Source: Roseiarcus sp050010035 (lineage in GTDB: Bacteria; Pseudomonadota; Alphaproteobacteria; Rhizobiales; Beijerinckiaceae). From it: a stretch of 64,000 bases of DNA. The stretch spans positions 1-64,000 of the forward strand of contig JBEKLU010000010.1 of assembly GCA_050010035.1 (NCBI GenBank), written 5' to 3'. Position numbers and translations under genes: made by a program. Of the stretch, positions 28,011 through 36,664 are shown one piece after another (position 1 is the first letter of the stretch; every line of letters begins with the position of its first letter). The notes beneath the pieces are model-generated. The model ran no database searches, was not told where the DNA came from, and was given only the letters and a program-made list of their open reading frames with translations.

Positions 28011-29258
28011 ATGGACTTTGAGCTGCCGGCCGCGATCACCGCCAAGTTGGCCGAACTCGACGCTTTCATCGAGGCGGAGATCAAGCCTCTCGAACGCGCC
28101 AACATGCAGTTTTTCGATCATCGACGGGAGTACGCCCGCACCGATTGGGAGAACGACGGGCGTCCGCGCGCCGAATGGAGGGCGCTGATCGCGGAAATGG
28201 AGCGCCGCGCCGACACGGCCGGCCATCTCAGGCTCGGCCTGCCCAAGTCCTGCGGCGGTCAGGCGGTCGGCAGTCTGATGATCGCCGCCATCCGCGAGCA
28301 TCTGGCCGCCAGGGGGCTGGGCCTGCACAACGACCTGCAGGACGAGTCGTCGATCGTCGGCAATTTTCCCCTCGTGTCGCTGCTCGACGCCTACGGCACG
28401 CCGGAGCAGAAGACGTACATCGAGGGCATCGTCACCGGCAAGATGCACCTGGCCTTCGGGCTGACCGAACCGAGCCACGGCAGCGACGCCACCTGGATGG
28501 ACACGGTCGCCAAACGCGACGGCGACCACTGGGTCATCAACGGCATGAAGCGCTGGAACAGTCAGGTGGCGCGCGCGCACGGCAACCTGGTGTTCGCACG
28601 CACCTCGGGCAAGCCCGGCGACGCCAAGGGCGTGACGGCGTTCATCGTGCCGACCGACGCGCCCGGTCACAAAGTGCTCTACAACCACTGGACATTCAAC
28701 ATGCCCAGCGACCACGCCGAAACCGAACTGAAGAACGTGCGCGTGCCCGACAGCGCCATCCTTCACAGGGAAGGCGAAGGCTTGATGGTGGCGCAGCGCT
28801 TCATCCACGAAAACCGCATCCGTCAGGCTGCGGCGAGCGCCGGCGCCGCGCGCTATTGCATAACCAGGGCCGCGAACTACGCGAAGGCGCGCGTTGCGTT
28901 CGGCGAGCCTTTGTCGAAGAAGCAAGCGATCCAGTTTCCGCTCGTCGAGCTCTACGCCGAATGTGAGATGGTGCGCAATTTCATCTTCAAGACGGCATGG
29001 CAGATGGACCGGCGCGACCCGCTGGAGATCAGCGACATGGTCTCGATCTGCAACTACCGGGCGAATCGCCTGGCCTGCGAGGCCGCCGATCGGGCGATGC
29101 AGGTGCACGGCGGCATGGGATACAGCCGCGCGCTGCCGTTCGAGCATATCTACCGGCACCACCGCCGCTATCGCATCACGGAAGGCTCGGAGGAGGTGCA
29201 GATGCGCCGCGTCGCGCAGTATCTCTTCGGCTTCGGCGGCAAGCGCGCGAGCTCGTAG
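28011..29258 (+). CDS. Acyl-CoA dehydrogenase (ACAD10/11, LvaC-like)
   Basis: A 415-residue FAD flavoprotein. It has FGLTEPSHGSDATWM, the FAD/substrate strands WVINGMKRWNS, a long VHGGMGYSRALPFEHIYRHHR segment and ITEGSEEVQMR, where Glu391 stands at the usual catalytic base position. The closest functional analogues by context are the dehydrogenase domain of ACAD11 and LvaC, both linked to an APH kinase; here the kinase gene follows by two bases. AAGGGAG precedes the ATG. It is first in an operon reaching at least to 33944. Confidence 0.9.
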   Translation: MDFELPAAITAKLAELDAFIEAEIKPLERANMQFFDHRREYARTDWENDGRPRAEWRALIAEMERRADTAGHLRLGLPKSCGGQAVGSLMIAAIREHLAARGLGLHNDLQDESSIVGNFPLVSLLDAYGTPEQKTYIEGIVTGKMHLAFGLTEPSHGSDATWMDTVAKRDGDHWVINGMKRWNSQVARAHGNLVFARTSGKPGDAKGVTAFIVPTDAPGHKVLYNHWTFNMPSDHAETELKNVRVPDSAILHREGEGLMVAQRFIHENRIRQAAASAGAARYCITRAANYAKARVAFGEPLSKKQAIQFPLVELYAECEMVRNFIFKTAWQMDRRDPLEISDMVSICNYRANRLACEAADRAMQVHGGMGYSRALPFEHIYRHHRRYRITEGSEEVQMRRVAQYLFGFGGKRASS

Positions 29259-29260
29259 AC

Positions 29261-30307
29261 ATGGTCGATCCGCAGGCCGTCGATCGCGGCGTCGATTTCG
29301 ATATGGCGAGGCTCGACGACTACCTGCTCGCGCTGCTCGGAGGGCAGCGCTACGCGACCGAGGTCGAGCGCACCCAGGGCGGAATGTCGAACCCGACCTA
29401 TTTCGTGCGCCGAGGCGACTGGCGGGCGGTGCTGCGAAAGCAGCCCGGCGAGAACCTGATGCCTTCGGCGCACGCGATCGATCGGGAATTCCGCGTCTTG
29501 ACCGCGTTGCAGGGCTCCGTGGTTCCGGCGCCCAAGCCGTTTCACTATTGCGCCGATCGCAGTGTCCTGGGCACGCCGTTCTATTTGATGGAATGGCTGG
29601 AGGGCCGTGTTTTCGAGGAGTTCTCGATGCCGGGCGTGACGCGTGACGAGCGACGAGAACTGTTTCGCTCGATGTGCGCGACAATGGCCGCGATCCATCG
29701 GCTCGATTTTCGCGCCGTCGGGCTCGCCGACTTCGGACGGCCGGGCAACTACTTCGCGCGCCAGTTGAAGCGATGGTCGGGCCAGTGGAGCCAGTTTCGA
29801 AGCGGCGACGACGACAATCCCGATCTGGATCGCCTGGTCCGTTGGCTCTCCGAGCGCGTGCCCGAAAGCGAGTTGTCGACGCTCTGCCACGGCGATTTTC
29901 GCGCCATCAACATCATGTTCCACCGCGTCGAGCCGCGCGTCGTCGGCGTGCTCGACTGGGAGCTCTCGACCCTCGGCCATCCCCTGGTGGATGTGGCGTT
30001 CAACAGTCAGGCGTGGCGCATGGCGCCGAACGAGAACGGCGGGCTCTTGGGATTGCCGCTCGACGAGCTGGGAATTCCCTCGGAAGCCGACTACCTCGAA
30101 CTCTACTACGACCTGGCCGGCTCGCGGGAACGCATGACGACCTTTCACCAAGCATTTGCGATGTTTCGCGGCGCGGTCGGCAGCGCGAGCGTCGCCGCGC
30201 GCGGCCAGGCGGGCACTGGCGTCCTGCCCGACGCCGCGCGCGTCGGCCGTCAGCTCGCGCTCGCTTACGCGAGGCGGGGCGTCGCATTGATCGAGGGCGA
30301 GCGATGA
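29261..30307 (+). CDS. APH-family kinase, LvaA/ACAD10-11 kinase type (copy 2)
   Basis: A 348-residue kinase-fold protein with ERTQGGMSNPTYFV, AVLRKQPG, catalytic loop CHGDFRAIN (Asp212) and VLDWELSTLGHP. It starts two bases after the dehydrogenase stop, so the pair is co-translated, the same pairing that is fused in mammalian ACAD10/11. The expected reaction is phosphorylation of a hydroxyacyl-CoA, whose phosphate is then eliminated by the dehydrogenase partner; this is inference from the family. It is a paralogue of the kinase at 26626-27684. Confidence 0.87.
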   Translation: MVDPQAVDRGVDFDMARLDDYLLALLGGQRYATEVERTQGGMSNPTYFVRRGDWRAVLRKQPGENLMPSAHAIDREFRVLTALQGSVVPAPKPFHYCADRSVLGTPFYLMEWLEGRVFEEFSMPGVTRDERRELFRSMCATMAAIHRLDFRAVGLADFGRPGNYFARQLKRWSGQWSQFRSGDDDNPDLDRLVRWLSERVPESELSTLCHGDFRAINIMFHRVEPRVVGVLDWELSTLGHPLVDVAFNSQAWRMAPNENGGLLGLPLDELGIPSEADYLELYYDLAGSRERMTTFHQAFAMFRGAVGSASVAARGQAGTGVLPDAARVGRQLALAYARRGVALIEGER

Positions 30308-30990
30308 ACGCAAAAGAGGCGTCGGCGATGTCCGCCGAACAGGTGATCCGTCTGCGTCGCTCCGTGCGCGGCTTTCTGCCGACGGAGGCGCCGGAGCAAA
30401 CGCTGCGCGAGGTCTTCGAGTTGGCGCAATGGGCGCCGTCGAATTGCAACGTGCAGCCTTGGGCGCCGCACGTGGTGTCGGGCGAGGCGCTGCGGCGTCT
30501 GCGCGACGCCCTGGTCGGCGCGGCCGTGGCGGGCGTTCCCTACAAACCGGACTGGCCGGCGGAAGGCAAGTACGATGGCGTCTACCGCGAACGGCAGGTC
30601 GACGCGGCCGCGCGGCTCTACGGGGCGATGGGGGTGGAGCGGCGCGACCTCGTGCGCCGGAAGGAGGCCTATATCCGCAATCACGCGTTCTTCGACGCGC
30701 CCCATGTCGTCTTCATCTTCATGCGGGAGCCCTTCGATACGCGCGAGGCGACCGACATCGGCATGTACGCGCAGACGTTGATGCTGGCGCTCACCTCGCG
30801 GGGCATCGGCTCCTGCGCCCAGGGGGCGCTGGGCCTCTATCCCGACATCGTGCGCGAGCATCTCGGCGTCCCGTCCGATCACCGGTTGTTGTTCGGCATC
30901 TCCTTCGGTTACGAAGATCCAGACGTGAAGGCCAACGCCGCCCGCGTCGACCGGGCTCCGATTCATGACGCCGTACGCTTCCATCGCTGA
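30304..30990 (+). CDS. Nitroreductase-family FMN oxidoreductase
   Basis: A 228-residue protein with the FMN-binding start RLRRSVRGF, then QWAPSNCNVQPW, a RGIGSCAQGALGLYPD segment and a FGISFGYEDPD end typical of the nitroreductase fold. Its ATG overlaps the kinase stop (ATGA). It probably uses NAD(P)H, but the substrate is unknown; in this operon it may reduce an enoyl or quinone-like intermediate. Confidence 0.85.
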   Translation: MNAKEASAMSAEQVIRLRRSVRGFLPTEAPEQTLREVFELAQWAPSNCNVQPWAPHVVSGEALRRLRDALVGAAVAGVPYKPDWPAEGKYDGVYRERQVDAAARLYGAMGVERRDLVRRKEAYIRNHAFFDAPHVVFIFMREPFDTREATDIGMYAQTLMLALTSRGIGSCAQGALGLYPDIVREHLGVPSDHRLLFGISFGYEDPDVKANAARVDRAPIHDAVRFHR

Positions 30991-32272
30991 TCGGGGCCCG
31001 CTTGCGCGCGGCGCGAGCGAGGAGGCCGACGAGCCGAAGCCGGTCCAGCGCCTCGCGGTCGTCGGGCTCGGGTTGATGGGCTTGGGGATCGCGCAAGCGG
31101 CCGCAGCCGCGGGGCTGCGCGTCGCGCTCATCGCACGAGACGCGCAATCGGCCCTCGCTGGATCGCGGCGGCTGGCGGCGCAGATCGAACGCCAGATTTC
31201 CCGCGGCCGGATTTCGGCGGCGGCCGGGACGGCGCTGCTGGCGAACGTCGCGCCGTCGCCGGACGACCATTCGCTCGCCGACTGCGACATCGCCATCGAA
31301 TCGGTGGACGAGGACCGCGACGTCAAGACCGAGGTTTTGCGCCGCATCGAGGCGGCCACGCCCGCGGGCGCGCTCATCGCCACCAACACCTCGGGCCTGG
31401 CGATCGCCGGGCTGGCCGCGGCGCTGCGCCATCCCGAGCGCTTCATCGGATTGCACTTCTTCTCGCCGGCGGAGCGCATGGCTCTGGTCGAGGTCGTGCG
31501 AGGCGAGGCGACGGCGCTCTCCACGCAGCGCGCCGCGCTGGCTTTCGTCGATCGGCTCGGCAAGCGCCCGATCGCGGTGCGCGACGGGCCTGGCTTCTTC
31601 ACCTCGCGCGTCTTCGCCGCCTATTTGGACGAAGCGCTGGCGATGGTCGGCGAAGGCGTCGCCCCCGTTTCGATCGAGGACGCGGCGATCGCCGGCGGGC
31701 GCGCGATCGGGCCGCTCGCGACGCTCGACGAGGTCTCGCTTCGATTGAACTTTCAGCAGGGCCTGCAGGCGCGTGCGGACGGACTGGACGAGCGGTTCCG
31801 CCGTTCACTGGCGATGCCGATCTTGGCGCGGATGATCGAAATCGGACGCGGCGGCCGACGTCTCGGCGGCGGCTTTTACGATTACCCGAGCGCCGGCGCG
31901 AAGGAACTTTGGAGCGGGCTGACGCAAGCCTTCAAGCCTGCCGCGCGCCCGCCGCCGGTCGAGACCATTCGGCTTCGACTGCGGTGCGCCGAGGCGATGG
32001 AAGCCTTGCGCTGCCTCGAAGAAGGCGTGATCTTCAGCGCCGACGATGCGGACGTCGCCTCGACGCTCGGACTGGGGTTCCCTAAGAACACGGGCGGCGT
32101 CCTGCGATGGGTGGAGTCGATGGGCGTGGACAAATTCGTCGCGGCTTGCGACGAACTGGCCGGCGCTTGCGGTCCGCGCTTCGAGCCTTCGGCCTGGTTG
32201 CGCGAAGCCGCGCGCCGCGGTCAGGCGCTGACGGCGTGGCGCGCTCGAGAACCGCCGGGGAGTTGCGAGTGA
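30965..32272 (+). CDS. 3-hydroxyacyl-CoA dehydrogenase
   Basis: A 435-residue NAD-dependent enzyme of beta-oxidation without a fused hydratase. The Rossmann motif VVGLGLMGLGIAQ begins near residue 31; the catalytic His is His164 in GLHFFSPAERMALVEVV, with the partner Glu in AIESVDEDRDVK. A C-terminal 3HCDH domain follows (RDGPGFFTSRVFAAYLDEAL), with a second, more divergent one after it. It overlaps the nitroreductase end by 26 bases. The next frame begins inside its stop codon (GTGA) but is only a stub. Confidence 0.9.
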   Translation: MTPYASIADRGPLARGASEEADEPKPVQRLAVVGLGLMGLGIAQAAAAAGLRVALIARDAQSALAGSRRLAAQIERQISRGRISAAAGTALLANVAPSPDDHSLADCDIAIESVDEDRDVKTEVLRRIEAATPAGALIATNTSGLAIAGLAAALRHPERFIGLHFFSPAERMALVEVVRGEATALSTQRAALAFVDRLGKRPIAVRDGPGFFTSRVFAAYLDEALAMVGEGVAPVSIEDAAIAGGRAIGPLATLDEVSLRLNFQQGLQARADGLDERFRRSLAMPILARMIEIGRGGRRLGGGFYDYPSAGAKELWSGLTQAFKPAARPPPVETIRLRLRCAEAMEALRCLEEGVIFSADDADVASTLGLGFPKNTGGVLRWVESMGVDKFVAACDELAGACGPRFEPSAWLREAARRGQALTAWRAREPPGSCE

Positions 32273-32391
32273 CCGGACCCTTGCATGGATTTCGCATCCT
32301 CGAGCTCGGAGCGATCGGACCGGCGCCCTTCGTCGGCGCGACCCGCGAGAGCGTCCGCGACGGGCGCCTGCGTCGGCTTGGCCGGCGATGA
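32269..32391 (+). pseudogene. CaiB/BaiF CoA-transferase family, N-terminal stub
   Basis: A GTG overlapping the previous stop starts a 40-residue frame whose first residues read GPLHGFRILELGAIGPAPF, the usual N-terminus of CaiB/BaiF CoA-transferases and alpha-methylacyl-CoA racemases (compare the intact start GPLKGIKVVEMAGLAPGPF at 47021). After that the sequence changes to an unrelated Arg-rich tail and stops inside the ATG of the phosphatase gene. About 340 codons are missing. It looks like a racemase gene removed by deletion. Confidence 0.7.
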
Positions 32392-32990
32392 AACTGATCC
32401 TCGTGCGCCACGGACGACCCGACGAAGGCGACGTCGCGCGCCCGAACGATCCGCCGTTGAACACCGACGGCCGGCGCCAGGCGAACGCGGTCGCCGCGCT
32501 TCTCGCGCAGGAGGGCGTCACGCGAATCGTCGCCAGCCCTCTGGCGCGCGCGCGCCAGACGGCCGAGCCGCTGGCCGAGCGCCTGGGGATGCCGATCGAC
32601 ATCGTCGAGGGCTGGGCCGAAGCCGATCGCTGCGTCAGCCGCTATCGATCGATGGAGACGCTGCGCGCTCACGGCGACGACGAATGGCGCCGTTTCCTGC
32701 AGGACCCGATCCGCTTTCTCGGCGGCGATCCCGAGAGCTTCCGCGCCGAGGTTCTCGACGCTCTCGGCGCGCTGATTGCAGAAAGCGCCCGAAGCGCGCG
32801 CGTGGCGGTGTTCACGCACGGCATGCCGATCAACATCGTGCTCTCGCATGCGCTCGGGCTGGAGGGCCTCGTTCATTTCCCGCCGGGCTATGGGTCGGTG
32901 ACGCGCCTGCGCGCGCGCAGCGACGGGACGATCGGCGTGGTCAGCGTCAACGAGAGCGGCCATAACGCATGGAAGGAACCGCAGTCGTGA
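32388..32990 (+). CDS. Histidine phosphatase superfamily protein (copy 2)
   Basis: A 200-residue paralogue of the protein at 26015-26608. It has LVRHG (His8), IVASPLARARQTAEP, EGWAEAD and VFTHGMPINIVL, so the catalytic set is complete. Its ATG overlaps the stop of the racemase stub. It lies in the operon of the acyl-CoA dehydrogenase and kinase, repeating the kinase-phosphatase linkage. The substrate is unknown; a phosphorylated acyl-CoA or free phospho-acid would fit the context. Confidence 0.85.
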   Translation: MKLILVRHGRPDEGDVARPNDPPLNTDGRRQANAVAALLAQEGVTRIVASPLARARQTAEPLAERLGMPIDIVEGWAEADRCVSRYRSMETLRAHGDDEWRRFLQDPIRFLGGDPESFRAEVLDALGALIAESARSARVAVFTHGMPINIVLSHALGLEGLVHFPPGYGSVTRLRARSDGTIGVVSVNESGHNAWKEPQS

Positions 32991-33038
32991 AGCGGCTTCA
33001 TCGGGCCATCGCCCGCGCACAGGGGAGAGCCCGTCAGA

Positions 33039-33944
33039 ATGAACGATGAATCTTTGCTGAAGCGCGATGGGCCGGATCTCGTCGACTTGCTCTCTCTCGA
33101 GGCCGCCTCGCCCTGGTGTTTCCGCAGCCGGCGCGGCGAGCCCAACGAGAACGGCCGAACGTTCGGCGGCCAGTTGATCGGCCAAGCCTTGATGGCCGCC
33201 GCGCGAACGGCGCCGCAGGACCGTGCGCCGACGGCGATACAGTTTCTCTTTCTGCAGGGCGCATGGCACGACCAGCCGATCGAGTATCGCGTGACGGCGC
33301 TGCAGGACGGCAAGCGGTTCTGCGCCCGCAACGTGCGCGGCGCGCAAGCGGACGCCAGGCTCGTTTGCGACGCCCAGGTCACGTTCGCGCTGCCCTTGGA
33401 AGCGCCCTCGCACATGGCAGCGCCGGAGTCCCAGGCGTGGTTGGCGGCGGACCCCGATTCGCTGCCGCGCCTCGTCGATCTTCCGGCCGCGTTGGCCGTC
33501 GGCGCCGAACGGGCGCTGGGCTATAAATTCCGGGAGAGCGAACTCGTCGACCTGCGCATCGCCGATTTGACCGAGGGGGCGATGTCGCGTCAGCCCACGC
33601 CACAACTGCGCTTCTGGATCAAGACGCGGCGGAGCTTACCGGATGATCCGCTCCTGCACGCGGCGGCGTTCGCCTATCTCTCGGACTGGTGGCTCAACTT
33701 TTCGGCCGCCGGCGTGCATATTCCGCAATTGATCGCCGCCGAGCGCAGCCTCTATGTCGCGAGCTTGAACCACGCGATCTGGTTCCACCGGCCGCTGCGC
33801 GCCGATCAATGGCTGCACTTCGACACCGTCAGCCCCAGCGCCGCCGGTGGCCGCGGTTTCACCACGGGGCGAGTGCACGACCGCGACGGCCGCCTGGTCG
33901 CCAGCGTCGCGCAGGAAAGCCTGATGGCGCCCGCCGCCGGTTAG
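33039..33944 (+). CDS. Acyl-CoA thioesterase II (TesB family)
   Basis: A 301-residue double-hotdog thioesterase. N-terminal features are GRTFGGQLIGQALMAAARTA and FLFLQGAWHDQPIEY; the second domain has the catalytic Asp in AYLSDWW, LNHAIWFHRP and the Gln in ASVAQESLM, matching the Asp-x-Gln network of TesB. AGGGGAGAG precedes the ATG. It follows the phosphatase by 48 bases and probably closes this operon, releasing CoA from stalled acyl-CoA esters. Confidence 0.9.
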   Translation: MNDESLLKRDGPDLVDLLSLEAASPWCFRSRRGEPNENGRTFGGQLIGQALMAAARTAPQDRAPTAIQFLFLQGAWHDQPIEYRVTALQDGKRFCARNVRGAQADARLVCDAQVTFALPLEAPSHMAAPESQAWLAADPDSLPRLVDLPAALAVGAERALGYKFRESELVDLRIADLTEGAMSRQPTPQLRFWIKTRRSLPDDPLLHAAAFAYLSDWWLNFSAAGVHIPQLIAAERSLYVASLNHAIWFHRPLRADQWLHFDTVSPSAAGGRGFTTGRVHDRDGRLVASVAQESLMAPAAG

Positions 33945-34028
33945 CCGAGGCCGACGCCGCCGGCCGCCCGACGATCGCTCGTCGTTCCCGATCGCGCCGA
34001 TCCGACGGGCGGCGCTCGGCGCCTCAGC

Positions 34029-34065
34029 TTGTGCGCATGCGTATGATATCCTATGCTCACGTTAC
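34029..34065 (+). promoter_or_regulatory. Promoter with shared operator element, SDR/MaoC operon
   Basis: TTGTGC (34029-34034), 17 bases, TATGCT (34052-34057). The spacer holds ATGCGTATGATATC and the -10 runs into TATGCTCACGTTAC, both variants of the shared element. The SDR gene starts 53 bases downstream. Confidence 0.5.
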
Positions 34066-34117
34066 CTCGAAGCGCCCGCCTCGTCAGTCGGCGCCGCGAA
34101 ACGGGAGGAGCGGGACG

Positions 34118-34930
34118 ATGACGGAGCCAAAGCTGTTGGGCAAGGTCGCCGCGGTGACGGGCGCGGCGCGCGGATTGGGGCGCGCCTATGCGTTGCGGCT
34201 GGCGCAGCTCGGGGCGGACGTCGCGGTGATCGATATCCGGCTCGACGCCGCTGCGGAATTCGGCGAGACCTTGAGCGCGGAAAGCGTGCCCGCCGAGATC
34301 GAAAAGCTCGGACGGCGAAGCGTGGGCGTCCAGGCGGACCTGGCGCGACGCGGCGAGGCGCAGGGCGCGATCCAGAGGACGCTCGAGACGTTCGGGCGCG
34401 TCGACGTTCTCGTCAACAACGCCGGCGGCGCGCTCACGCCCGCCGAACGCAGCCGCGCGTCCGAGACGCCCGAAGAGGACACGCGATTCCTGCTCGACGT
34501 CAATTACATGAGCGCGGTGCACTGCTGCCAGGCGGTGGCGCCGATCATGAAGCGCCAGGGGTCGGGCGTGATCGTCAACATCTCCTCGCAGTCCGCCATT
34601 TCAACCTATCAGCAGGGGCTTCTGGCCGGCTATTCGGCGGCCAAGGCGGCGGTCACGCATTACACGCGCTATCTCGCGGCCGAACTCGGGCCCTACGGGA
34701 TCCGGGCCAACTGCATCGCGCCGGGCATCATGATGACGGCGCGCGTCGCCGCGCTGGCGGCGCGTCGCGGCGTCGGCACCGACGAGGAGGCGGCGAGTAT
34801 CCCGCTGCGCCGGCTCGGTCGGGTCGAGGATTGCGTCGGCGCGCTCGAGTTCCTGGTCACGGACCTGTCCCAGTACGTGACGGGGCAGGTGATCTCCGTC
34901 TGCGGCGGCGCCGTGCTGACGCCCAACTGA
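34118..34930 (+). CDS. SDR-family dehydrogenase
   Basis: A 270-residue short-chain dehydrogenase with TGAARGLG, a VDVLVNNAGG strand, the catalytic Ser in NISSQSAIST and Tyr172-x3-Lys176. The C-terminal VTGQVISVCGG is typical of FabG-like enzymes. GGGAGGAG lies before the ATG at 34118; the open frame continues upstream without family similarity. It probably oxidises a hydroxyacyl-CoA, working with the MaoC-type hydratase that follows. Confidence 0.87.
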   Translation: MTEPKLLGKVAAVTGAARGLGRAYALRLAQLGADVAVIDIRLDAAAEFGETLSAESVPAEIEKLGRRSVGVQADLARRGEAQGAIQRTLETFGRVDVLVNNAGGALTPAERSRASETPEEDTRFLLDVNYMSAVHCCQAVAPIMKRQGSGVIVNISSQSAISTYQQGLLAGYSAAKAAVTHYTRYLAAELGPYGIRANCIAPGIMMTARVAALAARRGVGTDEEAASIPLRRLGRVEDCVGALEFLVTDLSQYVTGQVISVCGGAVLTPN

Positions 34931-34940
34931 GGGGACGCGC

Positions 34941-35123
34941 ATGAACGCAGCCGTATCGTCGGATCGGCAATCGGCGAAGCCGAGGCGGTCGCCCGGCCTT
35001 CCGTCCCGCGCTGGGCCGCGAACGCGCCGCGTCCGGGGTTCGCGAAAGGATGGTCCCGGCGCGGGTGGACGCCTTCTCGACGAAGCGCGTCGGTCGATCA
35101 CGCAGAAAGTCGCCGCCCGATGA
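34941..35123 (+). other. Short Arg-rich ORF between SDR and MaoC genes
   Basis: A 60-codon frame from an ATG preceded by GAGGGG, ending with a stop that overlaps the next ATG (ATGA). The spacing looks like a translated gene, but the product is Arg/Ser/Pro-rich, has no recognisable family and resembles the composition of a non-coding frame in GC-rich DNA. It may be a decayed gene or a coupling leader. Confidence 0.25.
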
Positions 35124-35992
35124 ACCTCGAGCATGTGAGGAATCGCCGCTTCGAGCCGACCGAGCAAAGCTACGATTGGCGCGACGCGGCGCTCTACGCC
35201 GTCGCCCTGGGGATGGGCGACGATCCCACCGACGAAGACGAACTGATCTACGTCTACGAAGGTCGCGAGCAGCGGGCGGCGCCGAGCATGAGCGTCATCC
35301 TGGGTTGGCCGCCGTTCTGGCACGCCGACCCGGCGGCCGGAATCGATTGGCCCCGGATTCTTCACGGCGAGCAGCGTTTCGACTTGCTTCGCCCGCTTCC
35401 GCTTCGAGCCTCGATTCGCGCCGAGCACCGCATTCATTCCGTCGAAGACAAGGGGCGCGGCAGGGGCGCTCTGATCGCTTTCGACACCGAAGTGGTCGAC
35501 GCGCGAAACGGCGAGCGGCTCGCCAGTCTGCGCTCGATTCAATTCTTGCGCGGCGACGGCGGTTGCGGCGGCTTCGGGGCGCCGCCGCCCCCGCTGGCGC
35601 CGCTGTCGCCGGTCGGCTCGCCGACGGCGACCGTCGACTATCGCACGCCGCCGCAGGCGGCGTTGCTCTATCGCCTGGCGAGCCGCGATTACATGCCGAT
35701 CCACGCCGACCCGGCGTTGGCGCGCGCGGCAGGCTTCGAGCGGCCGATCTCGCACGGCCTGAACACGATGGGACTGGCGTGTCGCGCGATCCTGAAGCGC
35801 TTCGCTCCGCGACGGCCCGAGCGGCTGCGCTCGATGTCGGTGCGCTTCGTCGGCCACGCCTTCCCCGGCGAGACCATTCGCGTGGAGATGTTCGCCGAGG
35901 GCGAGAGGATTCGCTTCCGGGCCTTGGCGCTCGAGCGCCAAGTCCTGGTGCTCGATCGCGGCGAAAGCCGACTCGCCGACCGCTCGCCATGA
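35120..35992 (+). CDS. MaoC-type double-hotdog enoyl-CoA hydratase
   Basis: A 290-residue protein like the hydratase-2 part of peroxisomal MFE-2. The second hotdog carries the hydratase motif with Asp190 and His195 in LASRDYMPIHADP, followed by AGFERPISHGL. The N-terminal hotdog lacks catalytic residues, as is usual. It should hydrate trans-2-enoyl-CoA to the (R)-3-hydroxyacyl-CoA, which the SDR upstream could oxidise. It is paralogous to the protein at 59578-60432. Confidence 0.87.
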   Translation: MNLEHVRNRRFEPTEQSYDWRDAALYAVALGMGDDPTDEDELIYVYEGREQRAAPSMSVILGWPPFWHADPAAGIDWPRILHGEQRFDLLRPLPLRASIRAEHRIHSVEDKGRGRGALIAFDTEVVDARNGERLASLRSIQFLRGDGGCGGFGAPPPPLAPLSPVGSPTATVDYRTPPQAALLYRLASRDYMPIHADPALARAAGFERPISHGLNTMGLACRAILKRFAPRRPERLRSMSVRFVGHAFPGETIRVEMFAEGERIRFRALALERQVLVLDRGESRLADRSP

Positions 35993-36073
35993 AGCCGAGG
36001 CTGAACCGATGAAAAGCTGCGTGCTCGGCGCGGCGGGGCGCTGGGCGCCGGTCTCCCCGACCTCGCGCCCTGC

Positions 36074-36553
36074 CTACGCGGCGTCCGACGCCGCCTCTTC
36101 GGATCGCGCCTGGCCGAGCATTGCGAGAAGATTCTCCTTCATGCCGCGAAGCGCGCGCACCGTCGCCTTCAAGTCGACGTCGTCGATGCGCTCCAGGATT
36201 TCCTTCTCCGTCACGCTGACACTGGCACGAATCTCGGCGATGAGGCTCTTGCTCGCCTTGGTGAGATGAACGCGCTTGATGCGACGGTCGATCTTGTCGA
36301 GCTTGCGGGTCACCAGGCCGACCTTTTCCAGCCTGTCGACCAAGCCGCCGAGCGCCACCTTGCCGAGCTCGAGCTCCTCGGCCAACGCAACTTGCGACAT
36401 GCCGTCGGCCCGGGACAGGAAGGCCAGCACCCACCACTGCGACCTCGTCACGCCGAGCGGCTTCAGGGCCCGATCCACCACGCTGCGCCGTAGACGCGAC
36501 ACGTCGTGGACGAGGAACCCCAGCCGCAGCTCCCAGTTCAAATCATAGGCCAT
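36074..36553 (-). CDS. MarR-family transcriptional regulator
   Basis: A 159-residue winged-helix repressor: RSQWWVLAFLSRADGMSQVALAEELELGKVALGGLVDRLEKVGLVTRKLDKIDRRIKRVHLT spans the helix-turn-helix and the wing with its DxRxxR motif. The ATG at 36553 (MAYDLNWELRLG) is preferred, with GAGAGAAC upstream. It lies in the middle of the catabolic block and is the only regulator gene there. Its own upstream region holds TTATGGTACGAATG, related to the shared element, so it is the best candidate for binding it. The ligand may be an acyl-CoA or acid. Confidence 0.9.
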   Translation of the reverse strand: MAYDLNWELRLGFLVHDVSRLRRSVVDRALKPLGVTRSQWWVLAFLSRADGMSQVALAEELELGKVALGGLVDRLEKVGLVTRKLDKIDRRIKRVHLTKASKSLIAEIRASVSVTEKEILERIDDVDLKATVRALRGMKENLLAMLGQARSEEAASDAA

Positions 36554-36650
36554 CTGAGTTCTCTCGACTTGCGGCGCCGTCTTGCTGCGCGATTGCAACC
36601 CTTCGCAGGCGACGCGCGAAACTGCGTCCGACGCAAATTATGCCAATGAA

Positions 36651-36664
36651 TTATGGTACGAATG
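36651..36664 (-). promoter_or_regulatory. Element related to the shared operator, marR upstream region
   Basis: Plus-strand TTATGGTACGAATG; its minus-strand reading CGTACCATAA shares TACCATAAT with the site upstream of the binding-protein operon (22511-22519) and GTACCAT with the site at 54918. It lies about 100 bases before the marR start and may serve autoregulation. Confidence 0.3.

Noticed and set aside
26626..30307. APH-family genes as antibiotic-resistance kinases
   Set aside because: The catalytic loop alone suggests this, but the context with acyl-CoA dehydrogenase, SDR and ligase genes and the NPTYFV and DWELSTLGHP motifs fit the LvaA/ACAD11 kinase group.
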